From assembly GCA_049487715.1 (NCBI GenBank), contig CP150561.1, positions 620,001-684,000 on the forward strand: DNA of 64,000 bases, given 5' to 3'. The position numbers and the translations under genes are program-made. Positions 38,430 to 48,098 of this stretch are shown here, piece after piece. Within the stretch, counting starts at the first letter, position 1; every line of letters starts with the position of its first letter. Source of the DNA: Pycnococcus provasolii. Its lineage: Eukaryota; Chlorophyta; Pseudoscourfieldiophyceae; Pseudoscourfieldiales. The notes beneath the pieces were generated by a model that had not been told where the DNA came from, did not search any database, and worked only from the letters and a program-made list of their open reading frames with translations.

Positions 38430-39467
38430 ATGTCCCACTCCGCCTCCCGCTCCACGCAGCAGCGACACGGCGGATTAATCCTCGCCCCCAGACTTGCGGG
38501 CAGAAGACCCGTGCGCGCGCACACGTATGCAGCCGCGCAGACGAAACCAGCCGGGTTGGTTTCGTTCGAGAACGCCAACTTTCCCATGGACCAGGACAAA
38601 AGGACGTACCACGTCGGAACGAAAAGAGGGGAGGTGGCGAACCGCATCCTCAGCGTCGGGGACGTCACGCGAGCGGCGCTCTGCGCGTCGTTCATGGAAC
38701 CGCCGCCAGGAATGTCGGAAGTGTACTCGTACAAGTCCAAGCGCGGATTTGTCACGCACACAGGCCTGTTCGACGGCGTTCCCATCTCCGTCGTGTCGAC
38801 GGGCATGGGATATCCGAACATGGACTTCGTCGTGCGCGAGTGCCGTGCCGTCACGGACGGCGAGCTCGCGTTCGTCAGGGTGGGAACGTGCGGCGCGATC
38901 CAAGCGCCACCGGGAAAACTGGGAAGCGTCGTCGTCGCAAGCAAGGGATCCGTGCTCGTTCGTCGGAACCCGGATGCGTACGACGATCCCACGGTGGGGA
39001 AGTACTTCGTCAGCAAGCCTGCGCTGCCAGATGCCAAGCTGAGCGCGCTACTTGAGAGCGAGATGCGAAGCGCGCTCAACGGCGACGAGAGTGAGGTGGT
39101 GTCGGCGATGAATGCGAGCGCGGACTCGTTCTACTCAAGCCAGGGACGCACTGGCGACGACTTTGACGACGCGAACGAAAATCTCCTCGACGAAATCATC
39201 CTAAAGCGTCAGCCGGAGGTGGTCAGCCTAGAAATGGAGACGTTCCACCTGCTCGACCTCGCGCGAAACTCGAGGGAACTCAGCGTCCATGCAGCCAGCT
39301 GTGCGATTGTGCTTGCCGAGCGCCGCTCGAACGACTTTCTCCCCGCCGATCGCATCGAGTTCATGGAGCGCACGTGCTGCCGTGCAGCGTTGTCGACGCT
39401 TGCCAAGGCGAGCGTTCGCGACGTAGACGGCAAGGAGGCGTACGGCGATGCGTGTGTTTGGGCATGA
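38430..39467 (+). CDS. Nucleoside phosphorylase (uridine phosphorylase-like), plastid-type leader
   Basis: Start ATG 38430, 345 residues. The first ~45 residues (Ser/Arg-rich, SHSASRSTQQRHGGLILAPR) look like a transit peptide. The rest follows the PNP/UDP phosphorylase fold: RILSVGDVTRAAL is the phosphate-binding start, TGMGYPNMDFVVREC and RVGTCGAIQAPPGKLGSVVV are the core nucleotide and phosphate loops. SLEMETFHLLDLAR carries the conserved Met-Glu that binds ribose. It should split uridine or a related nucleoside to base and ribose-1-phosphate. Substrate cannot be fixed from sequence. It begins about 315 bp right of the transposon end. No TGTAA signal is obvious downstream. Confidence 0.9.
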   Translation: MSHSASRSTQQRHGGLILAPRLAGRRPVRAHTYAAAQTKPAGLVSFENANFPMDQDKRTYHVGTKRGEVANRILSVGDVTRAALCASFMEPPPGMSEVYSYKSKRGFVTHTGLFDGVPISVVSTGMGYPNMDFVVRECRAVTDGELAFVRVGTCGAIQAPPGKLGSVVVASKGSVLVRRNPDAYDDPTVGKYFVSKPALPDAKLSALLESEMRSALNGDESEVVSAMNASADSFYSSQGRTGDDFDDANENLLDEIILKRQPEVVSLEMETFHLLDLARNSRELSVHAASCAIVLAERRSNDFLPADRIEFMERTCCRAALSTLAKASVRDVDGKEAYGDACVWA

Positions 39468-39562
39468 AGAATGCGCGCATCGACGTATTACGCACTTTTG
39501 TTATTAGATTAGAAATTTATTTTTAGAAATATTATTATGTTAAAACCGCCGTCTTCTTGCGA

Positions 39563-40316
39563 CTACTTTCTTGTCTTCCACGATCCACCCTCGTAGCGAA
39601 GCGAGACTTTCTCCTCGTACTTCTTCAAAATCTCCGGGCTGGCGAGGCACTTCTTGAAGAGGTTAAGGAACTCCTTGCGGTCAATCTTCTTATCTCGGCT
39701 CTTGTCAGCGTGCTTGAGAATGTCACCCACGAAGTGCTTGAATTGATCTTCCGCGAGCTGCAGCTGCAGGCACTCGCGAAGCAAGAGCTCAAGTTCCTTT
39801 TTGTCGATGTACCCAGACTTGTCGGCGTCGTACTTCGTGAAGAGTGCGTCGGACTCCGCCTCGACCTGCGCGGTCGTCACCTCCTTCGCGATTCTCTGTG
39901 CGTACTTGGACCTCGTTTCCTCCGCCTTGAATACCTGCGTGTAGAACTTGAAGAACTCCTTCATTTCGATGCTGTTCGAGCCGTCTTTGTCAAAGTCCGC
40001 GATGAATTTGGCGGCGTACTCCTTGACTGCCGACTTTTCGATTTCGAGGCCTAGCTTGATGAAGATGGTGATAAGCTCTTCCGCGTCCACGCTTCCCGAG
40101 CCGTCCTTGTCCGCCTCCTTGAAGAGCCTCCTCGCCTCCGCGACGTCGTGCCTCTTTTCGGCCATGGTGTTGTCCATGTTGAGGATGGCGTCCATGTCCG
40201 CGTCGAGATCCCTCTGTATTGCGTTCATCGCATCCTTGGAGACCTTCTTTCTTGGTCGCGCGGATGTCTATGGGCGGCAGGTGTTCTTCCGCCGTGCTTG
40301 ACGAGCCGCAGCCCAT
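39563..40316 (-). CDS. N-myristoylated four-EF-hand protein; frame broken near start
   Basis: Four EF-hand loops are readable: DKDGSGSVDAEE, DKDGSNSIEMKE, DADKSGYIDKKE and a weaker DKSRDKKIDRKE. The plain frame begins only at ATG 40228, in the middle of a helix. The ATG at 40316 opens MGCGSSSTAEEHLPPIDIRA, a clear N-myristoylation (Gly2) plus palmitoylation (Cys3) signal, one frame earlier. Removing one A from the AAA at 40248-40250 joins them smoothly as ...RATKKKVSKDAMNA. The joined protein (~250 aa) resembles in build the acylated EF-hand proteins of flagellar membranes (calflagin type), suggesting a membrane-bound Ca2+ sensor. This assignment is by architecture only. Confidence 0.8.
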
Positions 40317-40674
40317 GACAAGGGTTGCCAGTTCGTGCAAGTTGGGCAAGACAAGCGGCAAGTTAAAGAAGAGTACCCTAAGGCGAGAGAGAGAGGCCGG
40401 GTAGGAAAAAGGGGCAGAGGGCGAGGCCAAAGCCCAAGGGACGGGACGTTCCCCAACTGGCTGCCTGGTTATTACGGGACCTCCCCCAAGGCCCCAAAGA
40501 AAGTAGAACCAGAACCAGAAAGTAAGGGCACGGCGTTGACTTCGGACTCACGAAACGAGACGAGACGACTGACGAGCTAAACGGGCCCGGGCTGCCGGGA
40601 TTACCCTCACCCTCAACACCCGAATGCCCATAATACCCTAATGCCCTACCGTAGGTAATACCCTAATGCCCCGG

Positions 40675-40740
40675 GGTTAGGGTTAGGGTTAGGGTTAGGG
40701 TTACAGGGTTACAGGGTCACAGGGTTACAGGGTTAGGGTA
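40675..40740. repeat. Telomere-like TTAGGG block in divergent promoter
   Basis: Four or five perfect TTAGGG units followed by GGGTTACA variants lie between the EF-hand gene (minus) and the dehydrogenase (plus). CCCTAAT-like units precede them (40605-40672), and another GGTTAGG lies near 40791. Confidence 0.9.
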
Positions 40741-40864
40741 GTCACATTTGCAGTCTGCGCATCTGCCGCATCTGTACGAACTGTACGGATTAGGGTTAGG
40801 CCCCCTCCCCTCCTCCCTCCCTCCCTCTCTCGAGTCGGATCGGCCCTTCACAACTGCTCTGCCC

Positions 40865-41851
40865 ATGTCCGATTTCGCGCTCGTCACGGGCGCCAACTCG
40901 GGGCTCGGCACAGCCACCGCAGAGGCGCTCGCGTGCAAGGGCATACACGTCCTGCTCGCGTGCCGACGGGGGGAGGACTCGACAGCTACCGCCAACGCAC
41001 TCGCCAACCCGCGCATATCCGCCGTGCCTTTCGACTGCGACCTCGGGGACCTCAAGAAAGTGCGCGCGTTCGTAGACAAACTCGAAAAGAAGATGGGGGC
41101 GAACGCGCAAGTATCCATCCTCGTCAACAACGCGGGCATGAACGGAACGGGAGTCAAGCCGTGGAAAACTCCCGAAAACGTCGGATTCCTCACGCAGACC
41201 AACTTCCTCGGGCCCTTTGTTCTCACGAGGCTCATGATGAGCAAAAATATGCTGCGCGGTGGCGAAAACGGAACATCCAAGGCGCGTGTCGTCAACGTGT
41301 CTTCCGTCACGCACAGGACGCACGGGAACATCAGAGACGTGCAGGCGTTCTTCAACCCCACGCGAGAGGGGCATTACCCAAACACAAAGCTCGCGAACGC
41401 GCTGTTCACGCTCGCCCTGAACGAGAAGTTCGGAAACAGCGTCACCGCGGTGAGTGCAGATCCCGGCGGCGCCATGACGGGCATCTGGCGTAGGTACGGA
41501 CCTCTCGCTCGCTTCGCCATTTCGCTCATCTTCGCTCCAGCGGATGACGCGGCGACGAGCGTCGTGCATGCCGCCGTCGCCGACATGTCGTCTGCTCCAA
41601 AGTACGCGTACGTCGCTCGCGGCGCCTTTGCGTGGAAGCTGTTGTGCGGCGAAGAACCGTCGGCGAACGTGCCGCGTTGGCGTCGACTTACAGCCACGGG
41701 CATCGCCGTGTTTGTTGACTGGCCTATTCGCTGGATATCGGGAAAGATGCTGTGCTCGCACGCCACGCTCGTTCCGCCAACGCCTCAAGCGCGAGATTTG
41801 GACCTCGCGAATGCCGTTTGGGACGAGGCGGAACGACGTGCTGGCCTGTAA
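40865..41851 (+). CDS. Short-chain dehydrogenase/reductase
   Basis: Start ATG 40865 (MSDFALVTGANSGLGTATAE), 328 residues. The NAD(P)-binding motif TGANSGLG is at residues 8-15 and the structural NNAG follows near residue 95. Catalytic residues are the Ser of VVNVSSVTH and Y171/K175 in YPNTK. The order and the string TNFLGPFVLTRLMM match the retinol-dehydrogenase/WW-oxidoreductase-like group of SDRs, which also includes protochlorophyllide reductase. Substrate is unknown. A hydrophobic C-terminal region may contact a membrane. The N terminus has no transit peptide. Upstream in-frame sequence lacks conserved residues, so the first SDR-proximal ATG is preferred. Confidence 0.9.
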   Translation: MSDFALVTGANSGLGTATAEALACKGIHVLLACRRGEDSTATANALANPRISAVPFDCDLGDLKKVRAFVDKLEKKMGANAQVSILVNNAGMNGTGVKPWKTPENVGFLTQTNFLGPFVLTRLMMSKNMLRGGENGTSKARVVNVSSVTHRTHGNIRDVQAFFNPTREGHYPNTKLANALFTLALNEKFGNSVTAVSADPGGAMTGIWRRYGPLARFAISLIFAPADDAATSVVHAAVADMSSAPKYAYVARGAFAWKLLCGEEPSANVPRWRRLTATGIAVFVDWPIRWISGKMLCSHATLVPPTPQARDLDLANAVWDEAERRAGL

Positions 41852-41905
41852 AACAAACCAACAAATCAAGTTTTTTCTTTCTTCTTCTTTACATGTGTAC
41901 AGCCT

Positions 41906-44900
41906 TCACGTAGCGGCGGCAGCGCCAGAAGTCGCTGCAGAGGCGGCGCGTAGTCGATCCATCAAGAACTGGTATCGCTCGCTGACTTCAGCCACCGACC
42001 GACGGCACAGGTTGGTAGCAACGCTTTGAAACGTCGCCTCTAGGGCACCTTTCGACATCACTTCTGTCAGCAGCACACGGTCGTGCTCCGCCGTCCAGAC
42101 GTTGTTGTCGACGGAATCGCCGTTGTCGCCGTCACCGTTGGCGCCGTTGTCGCCATCGGCGTTGGCATCGCCATCGTCGTCGTTGTCGGAAAGACCTTCT
42201 GACAAGTACTCCATCTCCTCCTGCTCGAAATCACCGTCGTCGCCGGCGTTGAAGTTGTTGTTGTCGTCGTCGTTGCCGTCGTCATCATCATTGCAGTCGT
42301 AATTGTAGTCGCCGTCGTCGTTGCCGTCGATGTCGACGTCGTCGTTGCCGTCGATGTCGCCGTCGTCGTTGCCGTCGATGTCGACGTCGTCGTTGCCGTC
42401 GATGTCGACATCGCCGTTGCCATTGCCGTCGCCGTCGCCACTGCCGTCTTCATCAGCACCGCCACTTCCATCCATAGCACGGCGCGCCTCCGCCTCCGCT
42501 TGTGTTGGCGTCAGCGGCTTTGGCGCCACATCGGGTGTACCGTCGCCACCATCACCGCCGCCACCATCACCGCCGCCACCATCACCGCCGCCACCATCAC
42601 CGCCGCCACCATCACCGCCCGTGTTGTCCTCGGCGGCGGATGATAGACGGCGCCTCGCCGCGAGTGCCACGTTGCCACCGCGTCGAGCAACAGGTCGCTT
42701 TGGACTGGGAAAGCACGCCTTGATCGTTTCAGCCGGAAGGGTCACCCACGCTAATGCAAGTGGCTCGACGTCCTTCATCCAGCCGAGTCGCTCCGCCAGT
42801 GCCGCGAAGTACTTATTCTTCGGCACATCGCAGGCAATCAGACCCAGCTGTTTCAGTGGAGCTGCGTGCACCTTTGCACCCAGTGCGAGTGCATCCACTT
42901 CGTCCGCGGAAAGGGGTGCCTGACGGTAAGCAATCACGCACTTCACCGGGTTGCCGTCAGCACCACGCTGACTCGACAAGTTCTTATGCCGGTGGAAAAT
43001 CTGTTGGCTCGTCTTCACGTTGGCGAAGGACTCACGCGAGATGGACTTGTAGTCCTTGCCATACTTCATCATGCCCACGGCGAGCAGCAGATCCTCCGCT
43101 GGTGAAAAGAGCTGGTTGTGCTGATTGTAAAGCATCTTCGTCGATTCGCTGTTGTTGTGATCCACCGCCGATCTGCCCCCCAAACCTGAGGATGCGGTGC
43201 GGGCGACGGCGGCGGCGGCGGCGGCGGCAAGTTCTCTTTGTCGCACGCGAATGGGATTGAGCAGGCATGCACGCAGCAATGGCTGCGACTGCTCTGCGAG
43301 AGCAGATGTTGCAAGCGGGCTGAGCATTGCCACCAGCTCGTCGGATTGTGCTCCCATCATCGTTGGCACCGATGCGAAGAGAGCAAGCTGCAGTGGCGAG
43401 TCCGTAGGCAATGCCATCGGCGGAAGGTGCGTGGGCAGTAGGCTTCCATGTGAATGATGTAGCGCCAAGAGCAGTGCGCGATGTGCATGGGGCGCATCCA
43501 CTGATGCATTGCCAAAGTACCCAAACACGCCATTGTCACGTAGCGGAATGTTGACGGGCGCGAAGGTATTATTCGCTGGGTGCCTCGCCTCGCGGCGTTC
43601 ACGTGCCTCCTTCGACATATCCACTAGGGCCATGATGTGCGCACGTGCCGTTTTCTTTGCTGAGACGTGAGCGGCATCGGAAGTTCGGTATGCAAGCGCC
43701 ATCGTCTGCAGAAGGAGCTGGGTGTGATCCGCAAGCTGGCATGCAAGCTGGCATTGCTGGCTTGCGGTGAACTCTGCACGGGGTGCCTTGCTGGCATCCG
43801 GGTAATCTTCCCAAGGTGGAGGAAGAGGTGGCGGCACAGACGCATAGTCTTCCACAACCGAGGGCAATGGGGCGATGGCGGCCATCTCCTCCTGCTGCTG
43901 CTGCTGCTGCCCTGAAGGGGCGTCGGCAGCGGCTGCGGTGAGCAAGAGCGGCTGCGACGGCGTAATTGCGAGAGGGGTCTGCGGGTCCTGCTGCTGCAGG
44001 TGTTCGTTAGAGTTGTAGAGATGCGCGAAGGCGGCGACCGCCGCGGCGGCAGCCGCATCGGCTGCCGTTGCTGCCGCGGCAGCCACGTCTGGAGATTCGC
44101 CGAGCTTTTGCGAAAACACGTCGTGAAGAAGGGGCTTGATGGCAGACACGATCGCAACCGCCGCTGGACCAGCGTGAGCACTCAGACCCGTCGCAAAGGC
44201 TGCCCGTGCGGCTGCCGCCGCAGTCGCGGCAAGGCGCTGAGGACGCTGACGACGAGCGATGGGAGCTGGTAAAGCCGTCGCATTCTCCACAGCCATCGCC
44301 GCCGCCCCCATCGCCGGAGCTGCATTCGCCGCGTTTGGGTCCGATGAGATGGCTGCGAGAATGTCGTCGTCGCCGATGTCGAGCAGCTCTGGATCCCAGT
44401 CCTGGTCGTCATCTTCCTCGAGCTCCTGTGGTAAGCTATCTGCATTGTACGCATGAACAAATTTGCTGTAGAAGTGCCCGTCGATGTCTGCACCCCACTC
44501 CACGTCGTCTTCCCACGTTCGAAGCGGCGCGTTGCCTTCGTTGAGTCGGCCGTACGCCCGTCTTCTTCTCGCCTCGCTTGTCGGCTCCTCTCCTACCGCA
44601 AATGCATCTTCGAGAGACAGTGCCAGGTCCTCTTGGTCTCGCAAGTCCAGTCTCGCGCGTGTCGGAATGGCATGCTGCTGCTGTTGCTTCTGCTGCGATT
44701 GCTCCACCTCTGTCGGGCTGCTTTCACCGCGGCTCCCTCCGCTTCTCCGTCTCTTTCGCGTTGACGACGGCGGCGTGACCCCATCGACTTCCGAGCCACT
44801 GCTCGCATCCTCGTCGTCTGCCCTTGCGACGTCGTCGGCGACGTTCGCGGCGTTCTGCCAGAGCACGTCGAGTGCCCAGTCGAGTCCCGGGTCGCCCATC

Positions 44901-45063
44901 GGTGGACCTTGCCTTCTTCCCGACGGGGTAGCCATTGCTTCCGCGTTACGCCTCTCCTGCTCCTGCTCGTTCTCCTCATCCTCAGTAGCAGTTGTGTGTT
45001 GCTGTTCTTCCGCCACGTCGTCTTCGTCATCATCGTCATCATCGTCGTCAAGCTCGTCGTCGC

Positions 45064-45100
<37 letters not shown>

Positions 45101-45409
45101 TTCAGACCACTCCGAGTCTGTGGATGGCATGTCAGACACTTCGAACGACTCGTCTGACGACTCGTCATTATCATCAGCGTCTTCGGACTCCGCGTGCTGT
45201 GCTGCTATGTGGTCGTTCCGTCGCGCCTTGCTCGGTGCTGCCCCTCGCGACGCGTCTCTGTTGGATGCGCCAGGATCCGCGGCGTATCCGTCGGATTCCA
45301 GGTGCCCTTTCTGCGCCGTCCTTCCGTCGTGCTGTAGAGACGCCGCTGAGACGAGCGCGGAAAGCCCGAGAGGCGGCGCCGCTGGTTGGCTGCCTCCGTG
45401 CGGGAGCAT
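41906..45409 (-). CDS. GON4L-like SANT/Myb nuclear protein
   Basis: Start ATG 45409, 1167 residues. Two SANT-like parts are seen. The first, around residues 750-800, is STKMLYNQHNQLFSPAEDLL...YGKDYKSISRES...KTSQQIFHRHKNL, the arrangement of GON4L-type proteins. The second, near the C terminus, is VWTAEHDRVLLTEVMSKGAL...VAEVSERYQFLMDRL. Long acidic stretches (poly-Asp near residue 110), Ala-rich helices and Gly/Asp repeats fill the rest. GON4L proteins are transcriptional corepressors in animals; plant relatives are poorly known. Two DNA-level tandem repeats encode GGGGD and DIDGNDDV arrays. TGTAA is present on the coding strand past the stop. Confidence 0.78.
42315..42410 (-). repeat. 24-bp coding minisatellite (DIDGNDDV-type)
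   Basis: Four copies of a 24-bp unit encode tandem DIDGNDDV/G-like peptides in the acidic C-terminal part of the GON4L-like protein. Confidence 0.9.
42545..42619 (-). repeat. 15-bp coding minisatellite (GGGGD-type)
   Basis: Five essentially perfect copies of GCCACCATCACCGCC encode Gly-Gly-Asp-Gly-Gly units in the GON4L-like protein. Confidence 0.92.
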
Positions 45410-45514
45410 GTTCCCTAACGAAGAGGGGAGGAGAGGAGGGGGGGAAATGGAGGCGGGAGAAGGCGGGAGAAGGAGAAGAACCGCAAAAAGAGGAGCGCGA
45501 AACCAACCTCCCGC

Positions 45515-45552
45515 GTTAGGGTTTACCTCATGGAAGTAGGGTTAGGGGTAGG
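45515..45552. repeat. Short telomere-like elements in divergent promoter
   Basis: GTTAGGGTTT (telo-box-like) near 45515 and GTAGGGTTAGGGG near 45535 lie between the GON4L-like gene (minus) and the plastid-like membrane gene (plus). Confidence 0.7.
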
Positions 45553-45645
45553 ACGAAAATTAGTAAATTACCGGCCCCTCTGGGCTCTATCCTCTTTCCC
45601 CGCTCCACTCCTCGGCGCATTTCAGCATTTGCCTCCCACGTGTCC

Positions 45646-46872
45646 ATGGCGGCGCCCGCACGACCTCGCGCCCGCGGTTCGCGCCCGGTCCACGTCGCCC
45701 GTGGTTCGAACCTCGTCGCGCCCGTGCGCCTCGCGCGATGCCCACGCGCCTTCGTGCCTCGTGCCCTCGCATCCTCGCAGCCGTCGCGTCGTGCGCAGGA
45801 CAGAAACGACAACGAGGACCTCGACTGGCTCCCGACCCCTGCGCGCTCAAAAGCCACGCCTCGACCGCAGGAGGAGGCGAGAGCGACGCAGGAACAGCAA
45901 AGCGACGCCGAAGCAGCGGGCACGAGCGCGCAGACGAACGCGAAGGACAACCAAAGCAGCTCGCTCAACGACTGGTATAGTGCAAGCGCCAGCACAAGTG
46001 CTGAGTGGTTCTATGCGCAGACGACAACAACGGCGTCGCAGGAGACACAGCAAACTGACGAGGAGTTCTATGACGATGGCGACTCGTACGACGACGATAA
46101 TTACGCAAACGACAAGCCACTCTTCCAAGAGGAGGATGCGCTGCCGTGGGAGCAGACGGACAACGCGACGTACGCTGGGGGAGCGTACGAAAGAAACAGC
46201 TTCGACGACGACGAAGAGACGGACACCCCGGACGTCAGCCCGCTGCTGCGGGAGGAGCTTGAAGCGCTGCTTCCAGTCAGTGGAACAGGAGCAAGCTACT
46301 CGTACTACTGGGGAGGCGTGGACACGATTCTCAGAAGGCTCAGCATAAGCCTCGCAGGACTGCTCATTACCACCAACCTCAACGCGCTGCTTGCGGCGAC
46401 GGCGAGCTTATACTTCGTGTGGGCGCCAGCCGCTCTGTCGGCACGAAGGAATGCGCCGCTGCGGAGATTCAAGCATGCGGCACTATGGCACGCGCGTATC
46501 CTGTCGGTGTCGCGAGAGCAGGCACCGCCGAGACGGACGAACACGACGCCGCCCGCCACGACAACCGTGATGCTCGGCGACGGCTCAGGCGCGAGAATGG
46601 AGGTGCGCGTACCGTCCGCCGGTCACCGCAAAATTCGAGGGCTCGCCGTTGGCGCGCCCGCGGAGCTCGTCGTCGTATCTGATGACGCGTCGATGGCACG
46701 CTTCAAGGCTGTGCGTGACATTTTTTTGCCAGCCACGGATGAGTTTGTTTGCGACTTTCCGTTCCTAGAGAGGACGATTATGCGTGCCCTATCACGCGAC
46801 GTTGCATTCGAGCGTGGCGAACGACAGAGGCAGGAGGTGCAGTCAAGGAGACGCCGAGTACGTAGAAGTTGA
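45646..46872 (+). CDS. Predicted plastid membrane protein of unknown function
   Basis: First ATG 45646 (MAAPARPRARGSRPVHVARG), 408 residues. The first ~50 residues are Arg/Ala/Pro/Ser-rich with almost no acids, fitting a chloroplast transit peptide. An acidic, Gln/Thr-rich linker leads to a short helix. Then come two or so membrane segments (ILRRLSISLAGLLITTNLNA and LLAATASLYFVWAPAALSAR). The soluble C-terminal part (ILSVSREQAPPRR... and KIRGLAVGAPAELVVVSDDA) looks conserved. I do not recognise the family. A role in the thylakoid or envelope is inferred from the targeting and membrane segments. The C terminus is strongly basic. Confidence 0.72.
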   Translation: MAAPARPRARGSRPVHVARGSNLVAPVRLARCPRAFVPRALASSQPSRRAQDRNDNEDLDWLPTPARSKATPRPQEEARATQEQQSDAEAAGTSAQTNAKDNQSSSLNDWYSASASTSAEWFYAQTTTTASQETQQTDEEFYDDGDSYDDDNYANDKPLFQEEDALPWEQTDNATYAGGAYERNSFDDDEETDTPDVSPLLREELEALLPVSGTGASYSYYWGGVDTILRRLSISLAGLLITTNLNALLAATASLYFVWAPAALSARRNAPLRRFKHAALWHARILSVSREQAPPRRTNTTPPATTTVMLGDGSGARMEVRVPSAGHRKIRGLAVGAPAELVVVSDDASMARFKAVRDIFLPATDEFVCDFPFLERTIMRALSRDVAFERGERQRQEVQSRRRRVRRS

Positions 46873-46980
46873 TACGACGATGACGACGCGGCCGGCGGCG
46901 GATGCGGACGGGTGTATAACAAGAAGTAATAAGTTTAGTTTTAGCTTAGTTAAAAACGTTTTCAAAAAAAAAAGGTCAAA

Positions 46981-47448
46981 TCATGCTGTGTGCGTAGAGC
47001 TTGAAGCATCGCTGAGTTCCTTCATCTCCCCTTCGCTTCCCCTGAGCCTAGACAGGTGCGCCATGCCACGGTTTCGCAATTCCATGAGGTTGCTTTCCGC
47101 CTTTTTTCTACCCTCCTCAAGAGCCGAGTCGATGGAGAGTTCGTGCCTTTTGAGCATGGGAAGTATGTATGTTTTGTAGATTAGGTTTGCGCCTTGCGTT
47201 TGTGGCATTTGCAGCCATAGTATGAAGGCCAGTTTCCCTAGGTAGTACATGGGAACCCACGAGATGAGCCAGTCTGCGGCGCCTTCGATGACGGTGAAGA
47301 GGCTGAAGACGACCCAGTAGGTGAGCCACTGTGCCGCTGACTCCGGCGCGCGCGCCTCGAGCGCCTTGTAGGATGCGTACGCTGGGTAAACGAATCCTAC
47401 GCATACGGCGACTGGCTTGGTGACGACGGCGAGCGGTCGGAACGCCAT
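46981..47448 (-). CDS. HVA22/REEP (TB2/DP1) family ER membrane protein
   Basis: Start ATG 47448 (MAFRPLAVVTKPVAVCVGFV), 155 residues; an upstream in-frame ATG would add 32 less typical residues. The family core is clear: YPAYASYKALEARAPESAAQ, LTYWVVFSLFTVIEGAADWL and LAFILWLQMPQTQGANLIYK, with hairpin membrane segments between. These proteins shape tubular endoplasmic reticulum and are linked to vesicle traffic and, in plants, stress response. The C-terminal tail is helical and Glu/Ser-rich. It is divergent from the POL5 gene with about 430 bp between start codons. Confidence 0.92.
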   Translation of the reverse strand: MAFRPLAVVTKPVAVCVGFVYPAYASYKALEARAPESAAQWLTYWVVFSLFTVIEGAADWLISWVPMYYLGKLAFILWLQMPQTQGANLIYKTYILPMLKRHELSIDSALEEGRKKAESNLMELRNRGMAHLSRLRGSEGEMKELSDASSSTHTA

Positions 47449-47877
47449 GATGGTTGTGTGTGTTGCCGCCGTTGTGCTACTTACTACTGCTGTGGCTGAG
47501 TCGCGACGTGCGAGGTGCGCCGAGTGCGAGTGCGGGGATGGCACACGTTTCGTCGAGACGTGCGTCGTCCCCCAGTCGTCCCCCGGGGCGGTGGTGCGAA
47601 ACCACGGTCGTCAACGAGTTCGGAAAAGGGAAAGACGAGGGCAGAGGGAGGAATCGGTCGGGGCCGACTGTTCCAAAACGAAAACTACGACGCGTTCTTT
47701 AGGCTTTGTCAACGACTCTTTTCCCACTCTGCCAGGCGCAGTTCTGGGGATACATGCTTGAATTGCATTGCATTTTGGCCTTCCCTGGCCCCGTTCCCCG
47801 TTCCCCCTCTCCTTCCGTGGCGGCGCTTCCCCCCGGACCCGGACCCGCCGATTCCAATCGGCTCCGCTCCTCTCGTC

Positions 47878-48065
47878 ATGACGGCCATGCGTGCGCACGC
47901 TCCAGGTGAAACCCCAGGCGAACAACACGTCGTTGAACTCACAGCGCTAGACGTGCCCGAGTCAATCAGAGAGCACTTCTGGGCACTGGCGTCGTACACG
48001 CCAGAAGAACGAGTCGACGCTGCATCGGAACTCGCACGCGCGTGGGCCAGTCACGGCGAGGACGA

Positions 48066-48098
<33 letters not shown>

